Source: Dyadobacter sp. CY261 | Lineage (GTDB): Bacteria > Bacteroidota > Bacteroidia > Cytophagales > Spirosomataceae | Assembly (NCBI RefSeq): GCF_021440085.1 | Contig: NZ_JAKCPW010000005.1 | Location: 434,001-498,000, forward strand | Direction: 5' to 3' | Length of the DNA: 64,000 nt | Shown: one piece after another, positions 8,793 through 18,675 of the stretch | Layout of the letters: each line of letters starts with the position of its first letter | Numbering within the stretch: the stretch's first letter is position 1 | Translations under genes and position numbers: made by a program | Notes under the pieces: model-generated | The model's database searches: none | What the model was told of the DNA's origin: nothing | What the model saw: the letters and a program-made list of their open reading frames with translations, nothing else

Positions 8793-11174
8793 ATGAAAAA
8801 AAAGCTGCTCCCGTTACTATTGCTGCTGGTGACCATCAGTACCATGGCCCAACAACTTCCCACTTCACCTAACTATCAGGCCAACGACCGTTTTGAGCAA
8901 CTAGGTACTGTGCTGCCTACGCCCAACACCTACCGTACAGCTTCCGGCGCCCCGGGAAAAGAGTACTGGCAACAACGGGCCGATTATGACATCAAAGCCG
9001 AACTCGACGACGACAACCGCCGAATTACCGGAACCGAGACCATTACTTTCTACAACAACTCCCCGGATGATCTGAAATACATCTGGATGCAGCTCGACCA
9101 GAACCTTTTCAAAAAAGATGGCATCGCGGCCTTGTCGCGTACTGGCACGATCAGCGAAAAAGGCATGAGTAACACGCAATTGCAGGATCTGAACAGCGCT
9201 CGCGGCGCGACGCTAGACCCCAAAATCCAGTATGGCTACAACATTATTTCGGTGAAGGATAAAGCCGGAAAAGCGTTGTCCCATACCATTAATGGCACCA
9301 TGATGCGCATTGACCTGCCGGTTGTGTTGAAGCCGGGTACGCCTTATGTGTTCAGTGTGGATTGGAATTACAATATCACCGAATATTATGGTCGTAGTGG
9401 CTACGAGTTTTTTCCAAAAGACGGCAATGCCAATTATTTCATCGCGCACTGGTTCCCACGCCTGGCTCCTTATGACGATGTGAATGGCTGGAACCACAAA
9501 CAGTTCCTTGGCCAGGGTGAGTTTGCATTGATTTTTGGTAACTATAAAGTGGCCATCACCGTACCGTCCGACCACGTGGTGGCAGCGAGTGGCGAATGCC
9601 AGAACTATGCACAGGTACTCACCGCCGCGCAGAAACAACGCCTCAAACAAGCCGAAACATCTAAAACTCCGGTCATGATCGTGACGCAGGCGGAGGCGGA
9701 AAAGGCCGAAAAACGCGAGAACAAGAGCCCGGGCAAGAAAACATGGGTTTATAAGGCAGATAATGTCCGTGACTTCGCATTTGCCAGTAGCCGTAAGTTT
9801 ATCTGGGATGCCATGCAAAGCGATGTGTACAAAAGCGGGCGTAAGATCTGGTGCATGTCTGTTTATCCCAAAGAAGGTAATCCGCTCTGGGAGCAGTACT
9901 CCACCCGTGCCGTGGCGCATACTTTAAAATCCTATGGAGCCCGCACATTTGAATACCCTTATCCGGTGGCGATCTCCTGCCATTCCGTATCAGGTGGTGG
10001 AATGGAATATCCGATGATCAGCTTCAATGGCGGTCGCCCGGAGGAAGACGGTACTTATACCGAAGCAGTAAAATATGGGATGATCGGTGTGATCATCCAC
10101 GAGGTTGGGCACAACTTCTTCCCGATGATTGTCAACTCCGACGAACGTCAATGGGCGTGGATGGACGAAGGTTTGAACACATTTTGCCAATACCTGGCCG
10201 AGAAGGAATGGGATTACAACTTCCCAACCCGCCGCGGTGAGCCTAACCAGATCACCGAGTATATGTCGTCAGACAAATCGGTACTGAGCCCGATCATGGC
10301 TTCTGCCGAAAACGTCATCGGCCTCGGTCCTAATGCTTACGGTAAACCTGCCACTGCTTTGAATATCCTCCGCGAAACCGTCATGGGCCGCGAGCTGTTT
10401 GACCATGCATTTAAAGAATACGCGACCCGCTGGCGCTTCAAAAGCCCTACCCCAGCCGATTTCTTCCGAACCATGGAAGATGCCTCAGGCGTAGACCTCG
10501 ACTGGTTCTGGAAAGGCTGGTTCTATGGCACGGAACCCGTTGATCAGGATCTGGTAACTGTGGACTGGTTCAGCATCGACACCCAAAACCCGGCTATCGA
10601 AAAAGAGCTGGCCCGCAAAGAGGATGCCCGTAAGAAAACCACGATGAGCAAAATCCAGGATGCCAAAACTAAAGGCGAAACCGTAGTTGCCCAGGATTCG
10701 ACCATGGCCGATTTCTACAACCGCTACGATCCATTCAAAGTGACCGAAGCGGACAAGCAAAAATACGAACAGTACCTCTCGACATTGTCGGAAACCGAAC
10801 GTCAGCTTATCCAGGAGAATACCAACTTTTATACGCTGTCCATCAAAAACAAAGGCGGTGTACCGATGCCGGTGATTGTTAAAATGGGTTTTGAAGATGG
10901 CACCGACTCGGTTGCCGTATTCCCAGCTGAAATCTGGCGTTTCAACGACCAGTCGATCAACAAGGTGATTTCAACCAAGAAAAAAGTCGTTCAATGGACG
11001 CTCGACCCATACCAGCAAATCGCCGACATCGATACCGAAAACAATTCATTCCCACGCATTGCGCAGCCAACCAGGTTCCAGATCTTCAAGCAGCAACAGC
11101 AGAAAAAAGTCCCGAACCCCATGCAAATGCAAGGCACCGGTGCCGGAAAGATCAGTACCGATCCCAAGAATTAG
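8793..11174 (+). CDS. Secreted M1-family zinc aminopeptidase
   Basis: The 793-residue protein has a signal peptide (about 1-19, STMAQQ). The M1 catalytic core is clear: zinc motif HEVGH at 436-440 with the third ligand Glu459 in WMDEGLN, and the exopeptidase loop SGGGMEYP just upstream, where GAMEN is the classic form. It should cleave N-terminal residues from peptides in the periplasm. N-terminal beta domain about 50-280, catalytic domain about 340-580, poorly defined C-terminal tail with a Lys/Gln-rich end. It follows the HupE-like gene closely and ends at a strong terminator. Confidence 0.9.
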   Translation: MKKKLLPLLLLLVTISTMAQQLPTSPNYQANDRFEQLGTVLPTPNTYRTASGAPGKEYWQQRADYDIKAELDDDNRRITGTETITFYNNSPDDLKYIWMQLDQNLFKKDGIAALSRTGTISEKGMSNTQLQDLNSARGATLDPKIQYGYNIISVKDKAGKALSHTINGTMMRIDLPVVLKPGTPYVFSVDWNYNITEYYGRSGYEFFPKDGNANYFIAHWFPRLAPYDDVNGWNHKQFLGQGEFALIFGNYKVAITVPSDHVVAASGECQNYAQVLTAAQKQRLKQAETSKTPVMIVTQAEAEKAEKRENKSPGKKTWVYKADNVRDFAFASSRKFIWDAMQSDVYKSGRKIWCMSVYPKEGNPLWEQYSTRAVAHTLKSYGARTFEYPYPVAISCHSVSGGGMEYPMISFNGGRPEEDGTYTEAVKYGMIGVIIHEVGHNFFPMIVNSDERQWAWMDEGLNTFCQYLAEKEWDYNFPTRRGEPNQITEYMSSDKSVLSPIMASAENVIGLGPNAYGKPATALNILRETVMGRELFDHAFKEYATRWRFKSPTPADFFRTMEDASGVDLDWFWKGWFYGTEPVDQDLVTVDWFSIDTQNPAIEKELARKEDARKKTTMSKIQDAKTKGETVVAQDSTMADFYNRYDPFKVTEADKQKYEQYLSTLSETERQLIQENTNFYTLSIKNKGGVPMPVIVKMGFEDGTDSVAVFPAEIWRFNDQSINKVISTKKKVVQWTLDPYQQIADIDTENNSFPRIAQPTRFQIFKQQQQKKVPNPMQMQGTGAGKISTDPKN

Positions 11175-11193
11175 TGTTAAACTGATAGTCATG

Positions 11194-11228
11194 AAAGCCC
11201 TTCCGAGCGTATTTGGAAGGGCTTTTTT
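11194..11228 (+). terminator. Strong intrinsic terminator after the M1 peptidase
   Basis: An 11-bp perfect stem (AAAGCCCTTCC with its complement at 11215-11225) over a 10-base loop, followed by a T-run, 20 bases after the M1 stop codon. Confidence 0.9.
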
Positions 11229-11289
11229 ATGCAAATACAAAGGCCGATCTATGTAATTTCAAAGTTTATTCCAAGTAATTTCAAAATAG

Positions 11290-11811
11290 AACCTCTCATC
11301 GATCGCGAATGAATGCGGAATATCCCAACCCACTGCCAAGGCCTGGTTGTCGATTCTGGAAAGCAGCTACATTAATTTTCAATTGCAGGAATTTTAGCAA
11401 ACGGGTGGTTAAAACCCCGAAAATATAACTCTTACGATACGGGGCTTTTATGTCATCTGCTAGGAATCCGGGATACAGCTACTTTTTGCAAAAACCCTTT
11501 GCGTGGTAGTATTTCGAGAATATGATCATCGCTGAAATTTATAAGCAGAACGAGCATTTCTATCTGCACAAAGTTATTGGTTCTGGCGCGACTCCAATGG
11601 GCACGAGATCGACCTGATGACGCAAAATCGCAATTTGTATGACATATTTGAAATCAAATCCACACAGTCAATCATGACCGAACATTTCGCAGGGCTTAAT
11701 TTTTTCAGCGACATTTCGGAAAATAGCACGGGAGAAAAAACTTTAATATAAGGCGGTAGTACAAACTAAGCCCGGACAACGTACACGGTACTAGGCTGGA
11801 AAAACATTTAA
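11290..11811 (+). pseudogene. Decayed C-terminal part of a DUF4143-type AAA ATPase
   Basis: Translating the plus strand across frames recovers the C-terminal half of the ATPase family with a DUF4143 domain. From 11290 one frame reads NLSSIANECGISQPTAKAWL and continues to QLQEF before a stop. Shifted frames then give YDTGLLCHLLGIRDTATF, FENMIIAEIYKQNEHFYLHK and LYDIFEIKSTQSIMTEHFAG. At least three frameshifts or stops separate these blocks, and the N-terminal P-loop half is missing. The 10-base word TAATTTCAAA occurs twice just before the break near 11288. These ATPases are common, scattered accessory genes of unknown role. It is not expected to make protein. Confidence 0.8.
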
Positions 11812-11824
11812 ATACCTTAACCTC

Positions 11825-12772
11825 ATGAATATCGTAATCCTCGACGGATACACCCTGAACCCGGGCGATCAGGACTGGGCACCCATTCAGAAGCTGGGCA
11901 ATGTAACCATTTACGACCGCTCGGCGAAAGATGAGATCGTGGAGCGGGCCGCTGATGCGGAGATTTTGCTTGTTAATAAGGTCGTACTCGCGAGCGAAAC
12001 ACTGGCGCAATTGCCGAAGGTGAAGTACATCGGGGTAATGGCTACCGGTTTTAATAATATTGATATTGAAGCCGCTCAGAAGCATGGGATTACGGTCACC
12101 AATGTGAAGGCATATGGACCTGCTTCTGTGGCGCAGCAAACGTTCGCATTGCTGCTTGCGATTGTAAACCGCGTGGAAACGCACAGCCAAAGCGTATCTG
12201 CGGGGGATTGGGTTACCTCGCCTGATTTCTGTTACTGGAAAACACCCCTTACTGAGCTGGCTGACAAAACGCTGGGGCTGATCGGGCTCGGGGACATTGG
12301 ATCGCAGGTGGCCAAAATTGCCCTGGCTTTCGGGATGAAGGTGATTGCTTATCGGAAGCACCCGGTGCCGACGGAAGGTGTTGACATGGTATCGCTCGGC
12401 GATATTTTCCGGCAAAGCGATGTCGTGAGCTTGCATTGCCCGCTTACTGAGGAGACACGGCATATTATCAATCGCGAAAGCCTTTCTAGCATGAAACCCA
12501 CTGCCATCATCCTCAACACGGGCCGCGGACCGCTAATTCATGAAGCAGACCTTGCCGATGCACTCAAAAATGGCACCATCGCGGCGGCAGGGCTGGATGT
12601 GCTTTCATTAGAGCCGCCAAAGGCTGATAACCCGTTACTTTCCGCACCAAACTGCGTCATTACGCCGCACGTGGCCTGGGCGACGTTCGAGGCTCGCCGG
12701 CGGTTGCTGCACATGGTGGCCGATAATCTGGAAAGCTTTCAAAACGGGAATCCATGCAATGTCGTTTCGTGA
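11825..12772 (+). CDS. D-2-hydroxyacid dehydrogenase (NAD-dependent, glycerate dehydrogenase-like)
   Basis: The 315-residue enzyme has the two-domain fold of the formate/glycerate dehydrogenase family. The Rossmann motif GLGDIGSQVA lies about 157-166. The catalytic trio is visible as Arg in NTGRGPLI (about 234), Glu in LSLEPP (about 263) and His in TPHVAW (about 282). It interconverts a 2-oxoacid and a D-2-hydroxyacid, with hydroxypyruvate/glycerate the likeliest pair by overall resemblance, though substrate choice cannot be read from sequence. The start is the first ATG after the pseudogene. No partner genes are near. Confidence 0.87.
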   Translation: MNIVILDGYTLNPGDQDWAPIQKLGNVTIYDRSAKDEIVERAADAEILLVNKVVLASETLAQLPKVKYIGVMATGFNNIDIEAAQKHGITVTNVKAYGPASVAQQTFALLLAIVNRVETHSQSVSAGDWVTSPDFCYWKTPLTELADKTLGLIGLGDIGSQVAKIALAFGMKVIAYRKHPVPTEGVDMVSLGDIFRQSDVVSLHCPLTEETRHIINRESLSSMKPTAIILNTGRGPLIHEADLADALKNGTIAAAGLDVLSLEPPKADNPLLSAPNCVITPHVAWATFEARRRLLHMVADNLESFQNGNPCNVVS

Positions 12773-12842
12773 AATTTGGTGTAAAAAGTACAAGTATCGG
12801 CCACGCACACTAACAAATCCTGTGAACCGCCAAAATATCGCG

Positions 12843-12850
12843 TACCTTTG
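12843..12850 (+). promoter_or_regulatory. -7 element upstream of the GT-C-like membrane protein
   Basis: TACCTTTG matches TAnnTTTG 65 bases before the ATG at 12915. A properly spaced -33 TTG is not seen. Confidence 0.45.
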
Positions 12851-12914
12851 CACACAGAAATTCATGCCTCCGAGCTGAGCATTTGATAATTCCTGGTTCG
12901 TTACAATTTTACGT

Positions 12915-15080
12915 ATGGGTATTTGTTTACTCCTGATTTCGTTTGCCTGTATTTTTGCAATCTTCTTCCTGCTCTCCTCCGAAGCGGGACTGTATACCAA
13001 CCTTCGACGGTCATTCATATTGTCGCTGATTACCCAGGCAGGTATCATTTTCATTTTCAACGAGACCGCCTCGCTCTTCAACGCGATCGACACGAATTCG
13101 GCGCTGTTTTTCTGGATCATAGAAGCATTGGGCATGTTCGGATTAGTCTATTATCTGAATCGTTCCGGGAAAATAGACCTTAGCAGGCTCAATGAGTTGA
13201 CAGGAGCATTCCGCCTCACAGGCCTTGACAAGACGCACAAAATCGTAATCGCCTTTGTGATGGTCTTTTATATGTTGCCGCTGCTGTTTCTGGCAATATA
13301 TGCCGCGCCGAACAATTTCGATTCGCACATGTACCATTTGAACCGCATCCTGATCTGGATCTATAATGGTAACCTGGATCATTTCCCTACGATGCATTTG
13401 CAGCAGCTGTACCTCAATGTCTTCGCTGAATATCTGGTGCTGGACACGGTGCTGCTGGCAGGTTCCGACCAGTTTTCCGGGCTTGTCCAGTTTGGAGCTT
13501 TTATAGGTTCAATTTGTGGGATCGGCCTGATCGCCAAAAAATTCGGATTGGGTAAAGACGGGCAGTTACTGGCGGCCATTTGCTTTCTGACACTGCCGAT
13601 CGGGATTTTTGAAAGTACCAGCACCCAGGTAGACCTTTGCGGATGTTTCTTTTTTATCGCCTTCGTATATTTCGGTTTTGAGCTGCTGGAACGCAAATCG
13701 ACCCTGGCGCTGGTGGCCATGATGCAGTCGCTGGCATTCGGGGGATTTTCAAAATACACCATCCTGATCTTTGCGATACCATTTGCGATCTATTTCGGCA
13801 TCCGCATTCTGATGCAGTACCGCCTGGCATATGCCATGAAAGTACTGGCGGTAGCAGTGGCGCTGATGATCATCACATTCTCTCCGTTCTTTTACCGTAA
13901 CTACACCATTTTCGGGCACGTCATGCACCCCCTGCGGGGAACGGCCTTCGCTTCGGAAGAACTGCCTGCCAACAAGCATTCGGTACTGTTTACACTTTCC
14001 AATGTCATTAAAAACGCAGGCCTGAACATCGGTCTCCCTATTACGAGCTTCAACCGTGTCCTGGACGACAATATCCGGCTGTTTCACGAAACCATTGGCG
14101 TCAATGTCGATGATCCCGATCTCAGTATCGACCCGTTTTCGGTGAAATATTCGGTGCATGAAGATATGATCCCAAACACCATCCATTTCTGGCTCATCGT
14201 CGTTGCAGGTATTTTGTTGTTGTTCGCACCTGTGAAGCGCGACGTCAAGTGGTTCTGGACATGTTCGGCGCTCGGATTTCTGCTATTTTGTACCTTAATG
14301 AAATTCCAGCTCTGGAGCACGCGCACACAGATGCCGCTTTTCGCAATGGGTGCTATCATGATCGCCTGCGTCTACTCCCTCAAACTGCGGTGGAAAGCCA
14401 TATACCTGATCGCACCACTGTTACTTTTGTCGCTGCCGTTTGTGTATGGCAATCCCAGCAAGGAGCTCGTCTCTATTAATTTCATAACGCGAAAGGCACT
14501 CGGCCACATTCCTATCGCGATTTGCGAAAGCACCGCGGAAGCAGGAAAAATCTACGAAAAATACCTGAGCGAATATTACGAATTTCCCGGCAAGGACAAT
14601 TGCCACCCATTGAAAAGATGGCCTGACTACGCCGAAAGGACCAAAGTTTTCTCACTGCTCGAAAAAGTCGGTTATTATGATCAGGACCGAACTTCCAATA
14701 TCATTTCCATGAACCGCGACAGGGCTTATTTTCTGAGTACGCCCGACAATTACCTTAACTACAAAGCACTTCTGCCGCACATCCGGGCCGATCGCAACGT
14801 GGGCGTCATGTTCCGACGGAATGTGGGCTTTTACAATTACTGGAGTTCTACGGACAACAACGTGGAGCGCCCCGGTCAGATGGATTACATCCGCTACATG
14901 AAGGAGCTCGCGCCATTACCCAATGCACAGAAAAAATTCTGCTACGAATACGTCCTTTCCGACGATCTGACATTAATCGACTCATTTATTCCAAAAGGAA
15001 ACATCGCCCGCATTTATTCGAGCGAGCTGCTGCATTTGGTAGAACTTAAAAGAGCGAGTTGCCAGAAGGTTTTATTCTAA
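12915..15080 (+). CDS. Multi-pass membrane protein, GT-C glycosyltransferase-like
   Basis: A 721-residue protein with about 12 hydrophobic segments up to about residue 510 and a soluble C-terminal part. The first long loop carries NNFDSHMYHLNRILIW, the acidic and histidine-rich arrangement of lipid-linked-sugar transferases of the ArnT/PMT type (GT-C fold), where the early Asp is catalytic. It probably moves a sugar from a polyprenyl carrier to a cell-envelope acceptor. The family is not certain: no specific motif beyond topology and this loop is recognised. It stands alone, with 142 bases upstream and a 207-base gap downstream. Confidence 0.6.
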   Translation: MGICLLLISFACIFAIFFLLSSEAGLYTNLRRSFILSLITQAGIIFIFNETASLFNAIDTNSALFFWIIEALGMFGLVYYLNRSGKIDLSRLNELTGAFRLTGLDKTHKIVIAFVMVFYMLPLLFLAIYAAPNNFDSHMYHLNRILIWIYNGNLDHFPTMHLQQLYLNVFAEYLVLDTVLLAGSDQFSGLVQFGAFIGSICGIGLIAKKFGLGKDGQLLAAICFLTLPIGIFESTSTQVDLCGCFFFIAFVYFGFELLERKSTLALVAMMQSLAFGGFSKYTILIFAIPFAIYFGIRILMQYRLAYAMKVLAVAVALMIITFSPFFYRNYTIFGHVMHPLRGTAFASEELPANKHSVLFTLSNVIKNAGLNIGLPITSFNRVLDDNIRLFHETIGVNVDDPDLSIDPFSVKYSVHEDMIPNTIHFWLIVVAGILLLFAPVKRDVKWFWTCSALGFLLFCTLMKFQLWSTRTQMPLFAMGAIMIACVYSLKLRWKAIYLIAPLLLLSLPFVYGNPSKELVSINFITRKALGHIPIAICESTAEAGKIYEKYLSEYYEFPGKDNCHPLKRWPDYAERTKVFSLLEKVGYYDQDRTSNIISMNRDRAYFLSTPDNYLNYKALLPHIRADRNVGVMFRRNVGFYNYWSSTDNNVERPGQMDYIRYMKELAPLPNAQKKFCYEYVLSDDLTLIDSFIPKGNIARIYSSELLHLVELKRASCQKVLF

Positions 15081-15287
15081 CACGGATGCCTACCCCGGGT
15101 TGCTGGTAGTTCACTTTTGCACTTTATGAATTTCAAAGATTCGGGAAAGGACTTGAAATAGCACTGAAGTCGGCACCTTGTCGCATTTCCCCCTCGGAAT
15201 AGACGGATTTACACCGCGCATGTTGAAAATGGTTTTCCAAACTTGCATCTTCAAACACAACATCTTCAACCGTAAATTCTGAATAGT

Positions 15288-15899
15288 ATGAGAAGGATCA
15301 TCACAAACACATTCATGTCCCTCGACGGAGTCATCCAGGGCCCAGGCGGCCCCGAAGAAGATACAACCGGCGGCTTTGAATTAGGCGGCTGGTCGGTGAC
15401 ACAATGGGATGACATCATGGAGCAGGCAATGGCCAGCGAGATGCAGAAGGATTATGATCTGTTGCTGGGGCGCTTTACCTATGGCATCTGGGCACCGTAC
15501 TGGCCGACCATTAAAAAGGGCCCGATAGCCGAAAAATTCAACCGGATCAAGAAATATGTAGGCACGCAAACGCTGAGAGAGGCAAACTGGACGGAAACTA
15601 TTTTGCTGAACGGCGACACCATCGAACAAGTAAAGGCATTGAAAGCCAGTGATGGGATCGACCTGCAAATGTGGGGCAGCGCTAACTTTATCCAGTCGCT
15701 GCTCCAACATGGCCTGATCGATCAGATGAATATCTGGATCTTCCCTGTAGTGCTGGGAAAGGGAAAAAAGCTATTCGCCGAGGGTACGGTCCCTGGTAAC
15801 TTCAAACTAACCAAACATACTTTGTCCACCACCGGCGTTATCCTTGGTACTTATGAACCCAATGGCGAAGTACCGATCGGTCGCGCCGGAGAGAACTGA
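15288..15899 (+). CDS. Dihydrofolate reductase-fold protein (RibD C-terminal family)
   Basis: The 203-residue protein begins MRRIITNTFMSLDGVIQGPG, the signature of the DHFR-like RibD C-terminal family, and continues with LLLGRFTYGIWAPYW and IDLQMWGSANFIQSLLQHGLID, the segments that form the NADPH-binding fold. Such stand-alone proteins are thought to be NADPH-dependent reductases, but their substrates are mostly unknown, and it should not be taken as folA. Upstream and downstream gaps of about 200-250 bases suggest a single-gene unit. Confidence 0.8.
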   Translation: MRRIITNTFMSLDGVIQGPGGPEEDTTGGFELGGWSVTQWDDIMEQAMASEMQKDYDLLLGRFTYGIWAPYWPTIKKGPIAEKFNRIKKYVGTQTLREANWTETILLNGDTIEQVKALKASDGIDLQMWGSANFIQSLLQHGLIDQMNIWIFPVVLGKGKKLFAEGTVPGNFKLTKHTLSTTGVILGTYEPNGEVPIGRAGEN

Positions 15900-16154
15900 G
15901 GGCGATATAACTCGTATCAACTGGCGTTAACTTATTAAGTCAAAGTAACTGGATCCATGTGCGCCAATTTGCGCTATTTCTACATGCGGATCAAATAAAA
16001 CTTACTCGTTTTTACTGAACTTTTTCATCTTTCTCCTTCCTAAATAGCAGTTTGAAGAGAAGTAAAGGATTAAATAAAGTTTTCTTGAATTATACATATT
16101 TCGTTATGTAAATTCTGGTAACTATTTACTCAATATCTTCTCTATCAAAATGTT
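15900..16154. other. Gene-free, AT-rich 255-base gap
   Basis: No reading frame, RNA gene or clear hairpin is seen. The last 130 bases are very AT-rich and presumably hold the promoter of the T9SS protein, but no TAnnTTTG element is clear. Confidence 0.5.
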
Positions 16155-17660
16155 ATGAAAAATATTTCTAAATTTATTCACACTTTATGCTCTGTAAAAT
16201 TCTATCAGACAGCGCTAATTAGTTCTATTTTTTTTATCGCGGCATCGCAGCAGTCGATCGCTCAGGGAACCGAGACGATCCTGACGATTCCTGATGAATT
16301 TCTGGCTCCCGGTTTCGTTGGGAGCGGCAACTTCAATGCGATCATTTTCGGGAATTTTCAAAGCAATTCGGGCGATGTGGAAGGACGGCTGGCCGTTGCC
16401 GGAAACTTTAACCTCACTGTGAGCGGGTACAGTGTGGGTACGGCGGGTGAATCGCGTCCAAACTCACCGGATCACACGGATAATTTGGTTGTGAACGGGG
16501 TATTCAACAATATTGGCAACTGGGGTCTTAGAGGAAGTCTTGTCTACCATGACACCCCGACAGGCGTTGTGTTCCCAAGTCTGCTGGCTCCGGCCACGAG
16601 TGATATCAAAGGCCCGAAATTTGATCATATCCGGTTTTCGGACAACGAACTGCTGGGCTATTACAGAACGTTGAGTGGTAAGCTGAATGCGCTTCCAAAC
16701 ACCGGAAGCAACGCCTTCGACGGATATCACCAATATACACTTACTGGAACCAGCACGGGCGTAAATGTTTTCGATATTCTCTTACCCGACAACATGAGCA
16801 GTGATCAAATAAGCGTCAATATACCTGCTGGCGCATCAGCAATCATCAACATCCTTAATTCGACACTCACGATCAATGGCGGCAGTATGAAAATGAATGG
16901 TGGTGACGACGCGAATCCGAGAGTGTTGTTCAATTTCCCGAATGCGACCTCGATTTCGATCTCGCATTATAAATTTCTGGGTAGCTTCCTGGCGCCGAAA
17001 GCCAGTTTTACCGGTGTTGGAGGTTCGATTAACGGGCAGTCGATTATCGGCGGAAACTTTGATCAGCAAGGCAGTTTTGAATTCCACAATGTCTATTTCA
17101 TTGAAAACACAATAGCGCTACCGGTTACGCTGGTGAAGTTTACCGCAGCCAAGGAAAATATGTCGGTCAACCTTAACTGGACGACCACTTCGGAAACGAA
17201 CAGCAGCCATTTTGATATCGAGCGTAGCGTCAACGGCAAGTCCTGGAACCGGATTGGAACAGTATCCTCTCATGGAGAAAGCAACGAATCGATAGACTAC
17301 TCGTTTACTGACCGATCACCTGTATACGGGGGAAACCTATACCGTCTCAAAATGGTCGACCGCGCGGCGGACGTTCGCAACGCGGCCTTCGCATATAGCA
17401 GCATCCAAAGCGTAAAAATGGAAACCGGTTCAGCCATGTCCATCTTCCCCAATCCCGCTTCCGACAGGATTTTGATTAACAACAGCGTGGACGTCACACT
17501 GCTTACCATTACAGATCTATCGGGACGTAAGGTATACCAGGCACAGAAAATCACGTCCGCTGGAATAGATTGTAACAACCTGACATCCGGCATGTATGTC
17601 GTTACAATGACCCGAACAGATGGAGCCGTTGATTCTCACAAGGTTTTAATCAGGAAGTAG
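16155..17660 (+). CDS. Choice-of-anchor A protein with T9SS C-terminal sorting domain
   Basis: The 501-residue secreted protein has a signal peptide (to about residue 37, SIAQG), then a choice-of-anchor A domain (about 45-320) recognised by FNAIIFGNFQSNSGDVEGRL and FLGSFLAPKASF, then a linker with fibronectin-like character (about 325-415, LNWTTTSETNSSHFDIERS), and a C-terminal T9SS type A sorting domain (about 425-501, SIFPNPASD to SHKVLIRK). Such proteins are exported across the outer membrane by the gliding-linked type IX system and fixed to the surface. The ligand is unknown; adhesion is the usual guess. It is a lone gene. Confidence 0.85.
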   Translation: MKNISKFIHTLCSVKFYQTALISSIFFIAASQQSIAQGTETILTIPDEFLAPGFVGSGNFNAIIFGNFQSNSGDVEGRLAVAGNFNLTVSGYSVGTAGESRPNSPDHTDNLVVNGVFNNIGNWGLRGSLVYHDTPTGVVFPSLLAPATSDIKGPKFDHIRFSDNELLGYYRTLSGKLNALPNTGSNAFDGYHQYTLTGTSTGVNVFDILLPDNMSSDQISVNIPAGASAIINILNSTLTINGGSMKMNGGDDANPRVLFNFPNATSISISHYKFLGSFLAPKASFTGVGGSINGQSIIGGNFDQQGSFEFHNVYFIENTIALPVTLVKFTAAKENMSVNLNWTTTSETNSSHFDIERSVNGKSWNRIGTVSSHGESNESIDYSFTDRSPVYGGNLYRLKMVDRAADVRNAAFAYSSIQSVKMETGSAMSIFPNPASDRILINNSVDVTLLTITDLSGRKVYQAQKITSAGIDCNNLTSGMYVVTMTRTDGAVDSHKVLIRK

Positions 17661-17798
17661 GCATTGGAAAGGAGTCCTGATGGGTATCGGGGCTCCTTAC
17701 AACACCTGTGAAGGGTTACATTCACTGGCGAGAACAGATGTGGCATTGCGGCCTGATGGAATATTCTGTAAGTTGGCGTCCGAAAACGATCCCAACCC

Positions 17799-18572
17799 AT
17801 GAGTGAAACCAAATTCAACATTGCTGTATTGATCGATGGGGACAATGCACAGGCCAAATTGATGAAGGAAACTTTAGAAGAAGTTTCCAAATATGGAAAA
17901 GCAACCATTCGCCGCATATATGGCGACTGGACCACACCACATATGAACAGCTGGAAGGAAATCGTCAACCAGCATTCGATCAGCCCGATCCAGAAATTTT
18001 CTTACACGACCGGCAAAAACTCAACCGACAGCTCGCTCATCATCGATGCGATGGATATTCTGCACAGCAGAAGCGTCGAAGGCTTCTGCATTGTGTCGAG
18101 CGACAGCGATTACACCGGACTTGCCAAGCGGATCCGGGAAGAAGGACTTTTCGTAATGGGAATAGGACGGAAGACCACTCCTATTGCATTCGTAAATTCC
18201 TGCGAGATCTTCACATTCAGCGAAAACCTCGTGGTAGAGCTGGATACGAATGCAGAGGAACCTGAGCCGCTCAAAGTGGATGTAGCTCCTAAGGAAATCG
18301 TCAAAGTAGAGCCGAAAAAGCAGGACACCAAACGCAAGTACCCGAAAATCGATATGAGCATTATCGACAAAGCATTCGAAATATCAGCCAACGAGGAAGA
18401 AGAAGCATTCATTTCCAAAATAGGCAGCTCACTCCGCAAAATCGACCCCAGCTTCGACTCCCGCACCTACGGATTCAAGACATTGACCTCATTATTCAAG
18501 AGTCTGGCAAAGTATAAAATCGTCAAAAACGACGTGAACGGCCTGAACCACCCGCTGGTGAGGCTTAAATAG
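17799..18572 (+). CDS. NYN-domain putative ribonuclease with C-terminal OST-HTH (LOTUS) domain
   Basis: The 257-residue protein has a PIN-like NYN nuclease domain (about 5-150). Acidic metal-site residues are seen in VLIDGDNAQ, DSSLIIDAMD and SSDSDY. A charged linker (about 153-188) leads to a LOTUS/OST-HTH domain (about 190-257, FISKIGSSLRKIDPSFDSRTYG), which binds RNA in related proteins. The combination is typical of LabA/DUF88-type RNases, suggesting cleavage of structured RNA. No partner gene is near, and its targets cannot be inferred. Confidence 0.82.
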   Translation: MSETKFNIAVLIDGDNAQAKLMKETLEEVSKYGKATIRRIYGDWTTPHMNSWKEIVNQHSISPIQKFSYTTGKNSTDSSLIIDAMDILHSRSVEGFCIVSSDSDYTGLAKRIREEGLFVMGIGRKTTPIAFVNSCEIFTFSENLVVELDTNAEEPEPLKVDVAPKEIVKVEPKKQDTKRKYPKIDMSIIDKAFEISANEEEEAFISKIGSSLRKIDPSFDSRTYGFKTLTSLFKSLAKYKIVKNDVNGLNHPLVRLK

Positions 18573-18675
18573 CGGGTTGGCTGGTAAGGGTCGGCTATAC
18601 AAAAAATCCCGGCTGATGCCATTCGGGGCTAACAACATTTCGGTTGGTAGTAGTGGAACAATACCAGTCTGAGGA

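Noticed and set aside
11705..12463. A 252-codon minus-strand frame
   Set aside because: It is the antisense of the D-2-hydroxyacid dehydrogenase gene, whose motifs are clear.
17668..17697. A terminator after the choice-of-anchor A gene
   Set aside because: The AAGGAG/CTCCTT hairpin is short with a large loop and has no T-run.
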